Below, one piece after another: positions 1 through 7,596 of a stretch of 64,000 bases of DNA. Under the pieces are notes generated by a model. That model was not told the DNA's origin, made no database searches, and saw only the letters and a program-made list of their open reading frames with translations. The first letter of the stretch is position 1, and the number at the start of each line of letters is the position of its first letter. The position numbers were made by a program, and so were the translations under genes. Source of the stretch: Bacteroidales bacterium (GTDB taxonomy: Bacteria; Bacteroidota; Bacteroidia; Bacteroidales; F082); the NCBI GenBank assembly GCA_029983675.1, contig JASBYY010000006.1:1-64000 (forward strand). Direction: 5' to 3'.

Positions 1-66
<66 letters not shown>

Positions 67-117
67 ATCGGAAAAAACAATGGGAAACAAAGTATTTTTT
101 CCTTCCCAATTGGACTG

Positions 118-148
118 CAAAGATATAATTTGTTTCTTTGCAGTGCAA
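118..148 (-). promoter_or_regulatory. promoter of the initiator tRNA
   Basis: On the minus strand the sequence TATCTTTG (118-125) matches the Bacteroidales -7 consensus TAnnTTTG exactly, and a TTG (146-148) lies 20 bp upstream as the -33 element. It sits about 50 bp upstream of the tRNA 5' end. The -7 box is half of a 9-bp inverted repeat, CTGCAAAGA (115-123) and TCTTTGCAG (135-143). The other half gives a near-consensus box (TTTCTTTG, 133-140) facing era. Confidence 0.6.
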
Positions 149-171
149 GTAAAATCGCATATTTTTTTATT

Positions 172-1053
172 ATGGACCATAAAGCAGGCTATGTCAACAT
201 CTTAGGGAAGCCCAACGTGGGCAAATCTACCCTTATGAATCAACTTGTAGGCGAAAAAATCTCCATTATCACCTCGAAAGCACAGACTACAAGGCATAGA
301 ATTCTTGGAATTGTGAACGGCGACGACTTTCAAATCGTTTTTTCCGACACGCCCGGCATCATCAAGGATCCGGCCTACAAGATGCACGAAATCATGAACC
401 AGTATGTCAATGCCGCTTTAATCGATGCCGACCTGATTCTGTTCGTTGTCGATATTTGCGACACGAAAATCGAGGAGAAAACCGTAGAACGGCTAAAAAA
501 TTCGGAAACTCCCGTTTTCGTCCTTATCAACAAGATCGACCTTTCCGATCAGGACGGCGTGGCAAAAGCAGTCGCCTTTTGGGAGAACGTGTTGCCGAAT
601 GCGACCGTTTTTCCAGTTTCGGCCCAGCATAATGCCAACGTTGGCTTCATATTTGAGAAAATCCTTGAAAAACTACCTGCCTGCCCGCCCTACTTCCCCA
701 AAGACGAGCTTACGGACAAGTCAATGCGTTTCTTCATCACGGAAATCATCCGCGAAAAAATCCTACTGAACTTCAAGCAGGAAGTACCCTACTCGGTGCA
801 GGTGGAAGTGGAATCGTATGAAGAGAGTGAAAAACGCATTGTCATTAGAGCTGTCATTTACGTGGCACGCGATTCGCAAAAAGCCATCATCATCGGAAAA
901 GGCGGGACTGCCATCAAGAAAGTGGGCAGTCAGGCACGTGCCGACATCGAGGCTTTTACCGGAAAGAAGATTTTCCTTGAGCTTTTCGTCAAGGTTGATA
1001 AAGACTGGCGCGACAATGAGACCGAACTGAAACGCTTCGGATACGAGGCGTAA
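172..1053 (+). CDS. era: GTPase Era (ribosome small-subunit assembly)
   Basis: Era is an essential GTPase that binds the 3' end of 16S rRNA and helps assemble the 30S subunit. The 293-residue protein has the G1 loop GKPNVGKST (12-20), a G3 DTPG, the G4 NKID and a C-terminal KH domain with IGKGGTAIKK near residue 240. I place the start at 172 (MDHKAGYVNILG), the usual Era N-terminus. An upstream in-frame start at 25 would run through the tRNA and is rejected. It is followed 60 bp later by der, the second assembly GTPase, which has its own promoter. The function is assigned by family and is not in doubt. Confidence 0.97.
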   Translation: MDHKAGYVNILGKPNVGKSTLMNQLVGEKISIITSKAQTTRHRILGIVNGDDFQIVFSDTPGIIKDPAYKMHEIMNQYVNAALIDADLILFVVDICDTKIEEKTVERLKNSETPVFVLINKIDLSDQDGVAKAVAFWENVLPNATVFPVSAQHNANVGFIFEKILEKLPACPPYFPKDELTDKSMRFFITEIIREKILLNFKQEVPYSVQVEVESYEESEKRIVIRAVIYVARDSQKAIIIGKGGTAIKKVGSQARADIEAFTGKKIFLELFVKVDKDWRDNETELKRFGYEA

Positions 1054-1077
1054 CATCCGTATCTCGACAAAAATCAC

Positions 1078-1085
1078 TAATTTTG
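1078..1085 (+). promoter_or_regulatory. -7 promoter element of der
   Basis: TAATTTTG matches TAnnTTTG exactly and ends 28 bp before the der start codon. No clear -33 TTG lies at the expected distance. der can therefore be transcribed separately from era. Confidence 0.5.
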
Positions 1086-1113
1086 CACTTTCAAATCAAG
1101 AAAAAACCGACCC

Positions 1114-2421
1114 ATGTCCAATATTGTAGCCATAGTAGGAAGACCCAATGTAGGAAAATCGACACTGTTCAACAGGCTGATCAAACAACGCCAAGCCATC
1201 GTGGAAGAATCGAGTGGCGTCACTCGCGACAGACATTACGGCAAGAGCGATTGGAACGGTAAGGAGTTTACGGTCATCGACACGGGCGGCTATGTCATCG
1301 GTTCCGACGATATCTTTGAAGAAGAAATACGCAAACAGGTAAATCTTGCCATCGACGAGGCTGATGTCATTCTTTTTGTGGTAAATGGTCGCGACGGCAT
1401 TCATATTCTGGACGAAGATGTGGCCCAGATTCTGCGACAACAGAAAAAGCCCGTGCTGCTCGTCGTGAATAAAGTTGACGAGCCTAACCTTTCCGCCATC
1501 GCCACAGAGTTTTACGCTTTCGGTTTGGGCGATCCCTATCCCATTTCAGCCATGACCGGTTCGGGGACCGGCGACTTGCTCGACAAGGTTGCCGAATTGC
1601 TTCCTTCCGACACTACCGATCTCAACACCGACCTGCCGCGCTTCACCGTCGTAGGTCGTCCCAACGTGGGCAAGTCCTCACTCATCAACGCTTTTCTCGG
1701 CATCGACCGTCATATTGTCACCGACATTGCCGGAACAACACGCGACAGCAACGATACGCACTACAACGCCTTCGGCATGGATTCCATCTTGGTCGATACT
1801 GCCGGCCTCCGCAAAAAGAGCAAGGTTTACGAAGACATTGAGTTTTATTCGGTGATGCGTTCCATCCGCGCCATCGAGAATTGTGATGTCGCTATCCTGA
1901 TGATTGACGCACAAAACGGTTTCGAGGCGCAGGACATGAATATTTTACGCCTCATCGAACGGAACAAGAAAGGACTTGTCGTTGTCGTCAACAAATGGGA
2001 TTTGGTGGAAAAAGATTCCAACACCCATCTTGATTTCGAACGTCAGATCCGTGAAAAAACGGCTCCTTTCTCTGATTTCCCCATCATCTTTGCTTCCGCC
2101 ATCAACAAACAACGTATATATAAGGTGCTCGAAACCGCCCATCAGGTGTACGAAAACCGCGAGCGCCGCATCCCTGTGCGCGAGCTTAACGATGTGCTAC
2201 TCGAAGTTATCAACGCCACTCCGCCCCCCACAGCCTCACGCGGACGTTACCTGCACATCAAGTATATTACCCAGTTGAAAGGACGCACACCACAATTCAT
2301 CTTCTTTTGCAATCTGCCCAAAGATGTCAAGGACTCGTACATTCGCTTTTTGGAGAATAAAATCCGCGAGAAGTGGAACTTTAACGGCGTTCCCATCCAA
2401 CTGATTTTCAAGGAAAAATAA
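1114..2421 (+). CDS. der: GTPase Der (EngA)
   Basis: Der is a tandem-GTPase protein needed for 50S subunit maturation. The 435-residue product has two complete G domains. The first has GRPNVGKST (9-17), DTGG and NKVD. The second has GRPNVGKSS (181-189), DTAGLRKKS and NKWD. A C-terminal KH-like domain follows, ending in a basic segment (GVPIQLIFKEK). Length and domain order match Der across bacteria. It lies between era and an S4-domain protein, so three translation-related genes run in the same direction with gaps of 60 and 20 bp. Confidence 0.98.
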   Translation: MSNIVAIVGRPNVGKSTLFNRLIKQRQAIVEESSGVTRDRHYGKSDWNGKEFTVIDTGGYVIGSDDIFEEEIRKQVNLAIDEADVILFVVNGRDGIHILDEDVAQILRQQKKPVLLVVNKVDEPNLSAIATEFYAFGLGDPYPISAMTGSGTGDLLDKVAELLPSDTTDLNTDLPRFTVVGRPNVGKSSLINAFLGIDRHIVTDIAGTTRDSNDTHYNAFGMDSILVDTAGLRKKSKVYEDIEFYSVMRSIRAIENCDVAILMIDAQNGFEAQDMNILRLIERNKKGLVVVVNKWDLVEKDSNTHLDFERQIREKTAPFSDFPIIFASAINKQRIYKVLETAHQVYENRERRIPVRELNDVLLEVINATPPPTASRGRYLHIKYITQLKGRTPQFIFFCNLPKDVKDSYIRFLENKIREKWNFNGVPIQLIFKEK

Positions 2422-2441
2422 CACCGTCCTGACAACAAGCC

Positions 2442-2831
2442 ATGGTTGAAGAAGAAAAAACGGTAAGGATGGACAAATGGCTGTGGGCAGCCCGTTTGTT
2501 CAAAACAAGGGCTTTGGCTGTCGATGCCATCAAAGGCGGAAAAGTTAAAATAAACGGCCAAGCCATCAAACCCTCACGCGAAGTCAAGGAAGGCGATGTC
2601 ATCCAAGTGCAAATCGAGCAGCTCCACAAGGTGGTTCAGGTTATGCTTGTCATTCACAACCGCGTGCCTGCCAAGCAATTGAAGGAAGTATATGCCGACC
2701 TCACTCCTGCAGAAGAATACGAGCGCATTGACTTCATGCGAGCCTACAAAGCCGAATACCGCGACCGTGGAGCGGGTCGCCCCACAAAGAAAGAAAGAAG
2801 ACAGATTGAAAGGCTAAAAGAAGAACTGTAG
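2442..2831 (+). CDS. hslR: S4-domain RNA-binding protein, Hsp15 (HslR) type
   Basis: This 129-residue protein opens with an S4 RNA-binding domain (MDKWLWAARLFKTR, then GGKVKINGQ and VKEGDVIQV), the hallmark of Hsp15. Hsp15 binds free 50S subunits still carrying a nascent chain and helps recycle them. The C-terminus is strongly basic and charged (KKERRQIERLKEEL), as in the family. It starts 20 bp after der and is probably in the same transcript. Met-10 (position 2469) is a possible alternative start just before the S4 domain. The stop lies 6 bp from the stop of the convergent next gene. Confidence 0.85.
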   Translation: MVEEEKTVRMDKWLWAARLFKTRALAVDAIKGGKVKINGQAIKPSREVKEGDVIQVQIEQLHKVVQVMLVIHNRVPAKQLKEVYADLTPAEEYERIDFMRAYKAEYRDRGAGRPTKKERRQIERLKEEL

Positions 2832-2837
2832 CGCCTG

Positions 2838-3275
2838 TCACCGAACCGAAATCGTGTCGGACATCCCTCCAAGATTGACACTATCCACCAAATAGCCCTG
2901 TTCGTCATAATATTTCCACACGCCACAGCGACGGCCGTCATTGTAGAAGCCCTCCTGAAAAAGTTGTCCCGTAGGGTGAAAAACCGTTGCATGTCCACAG
3001 CGCAGTCCGTTTTTGAAAAAACCCGTGCTTTGCACCTTGCCATCTTCGAAAAAACTCTTCCATTCACCTTCACGGTGCCCATCCTGCAAGACACCCGACA
3101 TTTTCAACGTGCCGTTTTCATAATATTCCTCTTCCTTCACACAGGAACCGCTTCTATCATAATAGCGGACATACTGCGGATTACCATTAGGATGAGTCGA
3201 TTCAACCTTTTGGGTCAGCTTACCACAGGCTATCATCAACATTGCCAACGCAAAAAAAACAACAATCCTTTTCAT
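2838..3275 (-). CDS. MORN/YwqK-repeat lipoprotein
   Basis: The 145-residue product begins with a lipoprotein signal peptide (MKRIVVFFALAMLMIAC; lipobox MIAC, lipidated Cys-17). It then has four or so repeats of about 23 residues of the type YYENGTLKMSG / FFEDGKVQSTGFFKNG / FHPTGQLFQEGFYNDG, the MORN-variant repeat of the YwqK family. Databases often name this family as a toxin-antitoxin antitoxin. Nothing here supports that role, since no toxin gene is adjacent and the protein looks exported. It lies 24 bp after pyrC on the same strand and may be the last gene of that operon. Its function is unknown; such repeats are thought to mediate envelope contacts. Confidence 0.75.
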   Translation of the reverse strand: MKRIVVFFALAMLMIACGKLTQKVESTHPNGNPQYVRYYDRSGSCVKEEEYYENGTLKMSGVLQDGHREGEWKSFFEDGKVQSTGFFKNGLRCGHATVFHPTGQLFQEGFYNDGRRCGVWKYYDEQGYLVDSVNLGGMSDTISVR

Positions 3276-3299
3276 ATCATATTGATTTTCAGATTCTAA

Positions 3300-4652
3300 T
3301 TATCTATCAAACACCAAGCGCTCTCCATGATGTTCCTCATGAAAAATACCGTTTTCATACACAAGATTGCCATTCACAAAAGTATGTGTCACCGTTGAAT
3401 GGACATTCACTCCTGAATAAGGTGTCCATCCACATTTGGACAGTTCGGTTTCATCGGAGATCAGCTTGTTAGCATTCAAATCCACAAGCACCAAATCGGC
3501 ATAATAACCCTCGCGAATGAAACCACGACGGTCGATTTGATACAAGACCGCAGGATTGTGGCACATCAGCTGCACCAACAGAGGCAAGTCCAGCCAATCA
3601 TTACGCATCAGCTCCGACATGATGTCAAAAGCGTGTTGTATGGACGGAAACCCCGACTTGCTCGTGAAGTAATCGCCCGTAAACTTTTCCTCACGCAAAT
3701 GCGGTGCATGGTCGGTGCCGATGGTATCGATCAAACCATCGCGTAAAGCATGAAGCAAGGCGTTGCGGTCACGGCTTGCCTTGATGGCCGGGTTACACTT
3801 GATGGCAAAGCCCTTATCCTCATAACTGCATTCGTCGAACCACAGATAATGCGGGCAGGTTTCCGCTGTTATCTTTTTATCTTTCAACGGAATATCATTC
3901 CTAAACAATGACAATTCCGCTTTGGTGGAGACATGCAGCACATGGAGTCTGGCACCAAACTTTTCGGCCATGTCGATAGCCTTGGAGGAGGAGCGATAGC
4001 ATGCCTCCATGGTGCGGACAAAAGGATGGATGCCCGCATCGGGGATCACCTCTCCCTTTGACACCAAATCTTTACAGCGCACCGTGTTTGCACGTATGAT
4101 ATCCTCGTCCTCGCAATGAGCTGCAATCAGACAAGGGGATTCTCTGAACAAACGCACCAAAACCTCATTCTTATCCACAAGCATATTGCCCGTGCTGGAA
4201 CCCATGAACAACTTGACGCCACACACGTGCTTGGGGTCGGTTTTCACCACTTCGGCAAGATTGTCGTTGGTGGCTCCGAGATAAAACGAATAATTGGCCA
4301 ACGACTTCTCCGCCGCAAGGTCAAACTTCTGTTGCAGCAAGTCATGGGTCACGGTTTGCGGGGCGGTGTTCGGCATATCCATGAACGAGGTAACCCCTCC
4401 GGCAACAGCCGAGCGGCTTTCGGTATGAATGTCGCCTTTTTGTGTCAGTCCCGGTTCACGGAAATGCACATGTTCATCGATAATACCCGGCAGCAAATAT
4501 TTCCCACGGGCATCGATAAGTGTTGCATGACCCGCATCGAAATTTTCTCCGGTGTGGAGAATACGGGCTATTCTGCCATCCGAAAGAAAAACACTTGCCA
4601 CAAAGGTCTCGCCTTCATTGACAAGTGTTGCATTTTTAATATAAAAGTCCAT
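3300..4652 (-). CDS. pyrC: dihydroorotase
   Basis: Dihydroorotase closes carbamoyl-aspartate to dihydroorotate, the third step of pyrimidine synthesis. The 450-residue protein starts MDFYIKNATLVNEG at 4652. It has the zinc motif DEHVHFREPG (His-61, His-63), GVKLFMGSSTGN with the probable bridging lysine, and the catalytic GTDHAPH. The length fits the class I (DHO/AllB-like) enzymes. Its ATG shares one base with the TAA of the upstream glycosyltransferase (TAATG), so translation is probably coupled. An in-frame start 14 codons earlier would overlap that gene by 43 bp and adds a non-family N-terminus. pyrK and pyrD lie elsewhere, at 47-48.7 kb. Confidence 0.95.
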   Translation of the reverse strand: MDFYIKNATLVNEGETFVASVFLSDGRIARILHTGENFDAGHATLIDARGKYLLPGIIDEHVHFREPGLTQKGDIHTESRSAVAGGVTSFMDMPNTAPQTVTHDLLQQKFDLAAEKSLANYSFYLGATNDNLAEVVKTDPKHVCGVKLFMGSSTGNMLVDKNEVLVRLFRESPCLIAAHCEDEDIIRANTVRCKDLVSKGEVIPDAGIHPFVRTMEACYRSSSKAIDMAEKFGARLHVLHVSTKAELSLFRNDIPLKDKKITAETCPHYLWFDECSYEDKGFAIKCNPAIKASRDRNALLHALRDGLIDTIGTDHAPHLREEKFTGDYFTSKSGFPSIQHAFDIMSELMRNDWLDLPLLVQLMCHNPAVLYQIDRRGFIREGYYADLVLVDLNANKLISDETELSKCGWTPYSGVNVHSTVTHTFVNGNLVYENGIFHEEHHGERLVFDR

Positions 4653-5389
4653 TATACCTTGCGAGGTTTGATCTTTCCTGTGATACCGCGCCAACGCAAA
4701 TTGATCACGCCAAAAATGGCTTCACGGAAAATACCTTTGCTCATTTTCGACTGTCCTTCGCGACGGTCGGTAAAGATAATCGGTACTTCCTGAATCTTGA
4801 ATCCAAGCCGCCAAGCCGTATATTTCATTTCTATCTGGAATGCATAACCGACGAATTTAATACGATCGAAATCGATGGTTTGCAGTACCTTACGTGTATA
4901 ACACACAAAGCCGGCCGTGGTGTCGCGCACCTTGATACGAGTTACTTTGCGCACGTATGCCGAAGCATAGTACGACATGAGAACACGTTTCATGGGCCAG
5001 TTCACCACATTCACACCCGTAATGTAGCGTGACCCCACGGAGAGGTCGGCACCATTGGCACAAGCATCGTGCAAACGGATTAGGTCATCGGGATTATGCG
5101 AGAAGTCAGCATCCATTTCAAACACATACTGATAGTCACGTTCCAAAGCCCATTTGAAACCGGTAAGATATGCCGTTCCGAGTCCCAATTTTCCGGGACG
5201 CTCAATCATAAACAATCTATCCGGAAAATCCGTCATCAACCGCTTCACGATGTCAGCCGTCCCATCCGGACTGTTATCCTCGATAATGAGAATGTCAAAA
5301 GCCATCGGAAGATTGAAAACATATCGGATGATTCGTTCAATGTTCTCTTTTTCTTTATAGGTAGGAATGATTACTAAGTTTTCTGACAT
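4652..5389 (-). CDS. GT2 polyprenol-phosphate mannosyl/glucosyltransferase (Dpm1 type)
   Basis: The 245-residue cytoplasmic enzyme belongs to glycosyltransferase family 2 and resembles polyprenol monophosphomannose synthase. It has the nucleotide-sugar motif EDNSPDGT (37-44), the metal-binding DADFSHNP (93-100) and the Dpm1-type RREGQSKMS near the C-terminus. It would load a sugar onto undecaprenyl phosphate at the inner face of the membrane. It lacks the C-terminal membrane helices found in GtrB-like relatives. It is coupled to pyrC by a one-base overlap. A weak -7-like box (GAACTTTG on the minus strand, 5415-5422) with a TTG about 20 bp upstream may drive the operon. The exact sugar cannot be read from the sequence. 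Confidence 0.88.
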   Translation of the reverse strand: MSENLVIIPTYKEKENIERIIRYVFNLPMAFDILIIEDNSPDGTADIVKRLMTDFPDRLFMIERPGKLGLGTAYLTGFKWALERDYQYVFEMDADFSHNPDDLIRLHDACANGADLSVGSRYITGVNVVNWPMKRVLMSYYASAYVRKVTRIKVRDTTAGFVCYTRKVLQTIDFDRIKFVGYAFQIEMKYTAWRLGFKIQEVPIIFTDRREGQSKMSKGIFREAIFGVINLRWRGITGKIKPRKV

Positions 5390-5560
5390 ATTATCTATTT
5401 TGCAATTTCAACGTGCAAAGTTCAAAAAAAAATTGCTCACTATCAACATAATTTGAAAAAAAATGCCCAAAACAAAGGTTTTCGTCGGCAAATCATAGCA
5501 GAAAAAAAATATCAAGCAATAATGTTGTAATTTAGCCCTCCGAAACGAAACAACATTGAT

Positions 5561-6523
5561 ATGGAAAAGACTTATTCGATTGGCATCGACATTGGCGGCA
5601 CCAACACCGACATCGGCTTGGTGCGCAGCGACGGTGTTTGCATTGCCAAAAGCAACCTTGCCACCAATGAATATGATATTGCTGAGGCTTATGTAGCCGA
5701 AATTTGTCATCGCATCAACATGCTGATGCAGCAACAACATATTGCTGCCATTGAAGGCATCGGCATTGCGGCTCCAACAGGAAACTACTACACGGGGTGC
5801 ATTGAAAACGCCTCGAACCTGAACTTCAAGGGCATCATCCCGCTGCAAGACATGGTCAGAAAACACATTGACGTTCCCGTCACCATCTCGAACGATGCGA
5901 ATGCCGCCGCATACGGAGAATTGGTTTACGGCGGTGCCAAAGGCCTCAAGCATTTCATCATGCTCACCTTGGGGACTGGCATCGGCAGCGGCATTATCGT
6001 AGAAGGCAAGCTGGTACATGGTGCCACAGGCGGTGCGGGCGAGCTGGGACACGCCATCCTCATTCCCGAAGGACGCTCCTGCGGCTGCGGACGAAAAGGC
6101 TGCCTCGAAACCTATTGTTCCGCCACCGGCATCAAACGCACTGCTTTGGAGATGATGCGTGACGAACCCTCCTACAAAGGTGCCTTATCGCAAGTAAGCG
6201 AAAATGAACTGACAAGTAAGATGGTGAGTGATGCGGCACAAGAGGGAGACCCCTTGGCCATTGCCGTATTCGAAAAAACAGGATATTTGCTCGGCATCGC
6301 ACTGGCCAACGCTGTTACGTTTTCGGGACCCGAAGCCATTTTCCTCATGGGAGGCCCTGTAAAAGCCGGTGAGCTGCTCATGAAACCACTACGGAAATCC
6401 TTTGCCCATCACCTGCTCTACACCTTTGAGAACAGCGTGACTATCAAGGCATCGGAGCTGCCCGGCAATGAAGCCGCCATCTTGGGAGCCGCCGCGCTGA
6501 CAAAATCGCGAGTGACTATTTGA
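5561..6523 (+). CDS. ROK-family sugar kinase (glucokinase-like)
   Basis: The 320-residue protein has the phosphate-binding motif DIGGTNT (10-16), the catalytic SNDANAAAYGE with Asp-112, and the ROK zinc site CGCGRKGC (Cys-174, 176, 181) followed by LETYCS. These features mark the ROK glucokinase/N-acetylhexosamine kinase group. No helix-turn-helix precedes the kinase, so it is not a NagC-type repressor. Glucose is the default guess for substrate, and GlcNAc or mannose is also possible given the GH20 hexosaminidase in this window. Its last 8 bp overlap the end of the convergent Sel1 gene. A 7-of-8 match to the -7 box (TAATTTAG) lies at 5530-5537. Confidence 0.88.
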   Translation: MEKTYSIGIDIGGTNTDIGLVRSDGVCIAKSNLATNEYDIAEAYVAEICHRINMLMQQQHIAAIEGIGIAAPTGNYYTGCIENASNLNFKGIIPLQDMVRKHIDVPVTISNDANAAAYGELVYGGAKGLKHFIMLTLGTGIGSGIIVEGKLVHGATGGAGELGHAILIPEGRSCGCGRKGCLETYCSATGIKRTALEMMRDEPSYKGALSQVSENELTSKMVSDAAQEGDPLAIAVFEKTGYLLGIALANAVTFSGPEAIFLMGGPVKAGELLMKPLRKSFAHHLLYTFENSVTIKASELPGNEAAILGAAALTKSRVTI

Positions 6524-7418
6524 ACTCCTCGTCGAGAAAGCGTTGCGCTTCGGGCATTCCTCCATCACGAGCCTTGCTGATCAACAGCTTGGCGTAAGTC
6601 TTATCTTCTTTCACCCCCGACCCAAAGTAATACTGCACGCCGAGGCGGAATTGTGCATTGGGCACTTGTTGCTCAGCCGCTTTGGTCCAGTATTCGATGG
6701 CTTTGTCGAGGTTTTTCTCCACGCCTATTCCTCTGAAATAACAGTCGCCCATCTGGCTTTCGGCTATGGCATTCTGGGTGTCGGCTGCCTTTTCCCACCA
6801 GATGACTGCCTCGTCAATGCTCTTTGTAGTACCTGCGCCAAAAAAGTAGCAATTTCCCAAATTCAACATGGCTTGAGGATCCTTAAATCCGGCTCCTTTC
6901 TCATACCATTCGAACGCTTTTTTGGCATCGGCAACCACGCCCGATCCCGTACGATACAAGTTTCCCAAGGAGTTAAACGATGCCGCATATTTCTGGTCGG
7001 ACGATTTCATATACCATTCCAGAGCCTTCTCAAAGCTACGTTCAACACCCCACCCTTGCTCGTAGCAACCGCCATAAAGATACTGGTAGCCGGCATCGCC
7101 ATGTTCCGCCTTATAGCGTATGGAATCGATATTATCCGTCATCTGCTGGGCAAACGATTTTTTTTGGCCACCCATCAGTTGAGACAAATCGATGGGCTTG
7201 CCGTCTTCCACCTTAATCGGGGTTTTGGTACCATCGGGACTCACAACGTTAAACTCAGAGATTGGGGATTGCTTTTCCACAGGTACTTGCGGCATCTTAT
7301 TGGGGATAAATACCTTTTTCGTCGAATCGGCATTTTCGGACTGCTGCTTGCCGTTGTTCTGTTCATTGCAAGAGGTCATCAACATGACAATAACCAAGGC
7401 AAATAATATCTTCTTCAT
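6516..7418 (-). CDS. Sel1-repeat lipoprotein
   Basis: The 300-residue protein has a lipoprotein signal peptide (MKKILFALVIVMLMTSC, lipidated Cys-17), then a polar linker, then about five Sel1/TPR-like repeats between residues 105 and 290 (for example AFEWYEKGAGFKDPQAMLNLGNCYF and AIEYWTKAAEQQVPNAQFRLGVQYYF). Sel1 repeats form alpha-solenoids that hold protein partners. It is probably tethered to a membrane on its periplasmic side. No neighbour gives its partner. It has its own promoter at 7442-7449. Confidence 0.85.
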   Translation of the reverse strand: MKKILFALVIVMLMTSCNEQNNGKQQSENADSTKKVFIPNKMPQVPVEKQSPISEFNVVSPDGTKTPIKVEDGKPIDLSQLMGGQKKSFAQQMTDNIDSIRYKAEHGDAGYQYLYGGCYEQGWGVERSFEKALEWYMKSSDQKYAASFNSLGNLYRTGSGVVADAKKAFEWYEKGAGFKDPQAMLNLGNCYFFGAGTTKSIDEAVIWWEKAADTQNAIAESQMGDCYFRGIGVEKNLDKAIEYWTKAAEQQVPNAQFRLGVQYYFGSGVKEDKTYAKLLISKARDGGMPEAQRFLDEEFK

Positions 7419-7441
7419 ATTGAAAACGGATTAATATGATG

Positions 7442-7449
7442 CAAAAATA
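7442..7449 (-). promoter_or_regulatory. -7 promoter element of the Sel1 lipoprotein gene
   Basis: TATTTTTG on the minus strand matches TAnnTTTG, 23 bp upstream of the start codon. A TTTG (7466-7469) lies 16 bp further upstream, slightly closer than the usual 19-21 bp for a -33 element. Confidence 0.5.
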
Positions 7450-7596
7450 AGGCTTTTATACTTTTCAAACGACCTTTCGCAACAAAAACACAATAACAAG
7501 CAGAAAGCCGATACACTTTATCATGCCGGATATTGGAACACAATCGAGTTCACCTGCCTTCTATGGCTCCCGATTTCCTTATCTTTCGATGTGCAA

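Noticed and set aside
2838..3275. Antitoxin role for the YwqK-type protein
   Set aside because: The label is inherited from database names; no toxin gene is adjacent and the protein is a lipoprotein.
6543..7406. 287-codon frame opposite the Sel1 lipoprotein gene
   Set aside because: The Sel1 gene has a signal peptide and five repeats; the opposite frame has no recognisable feature.
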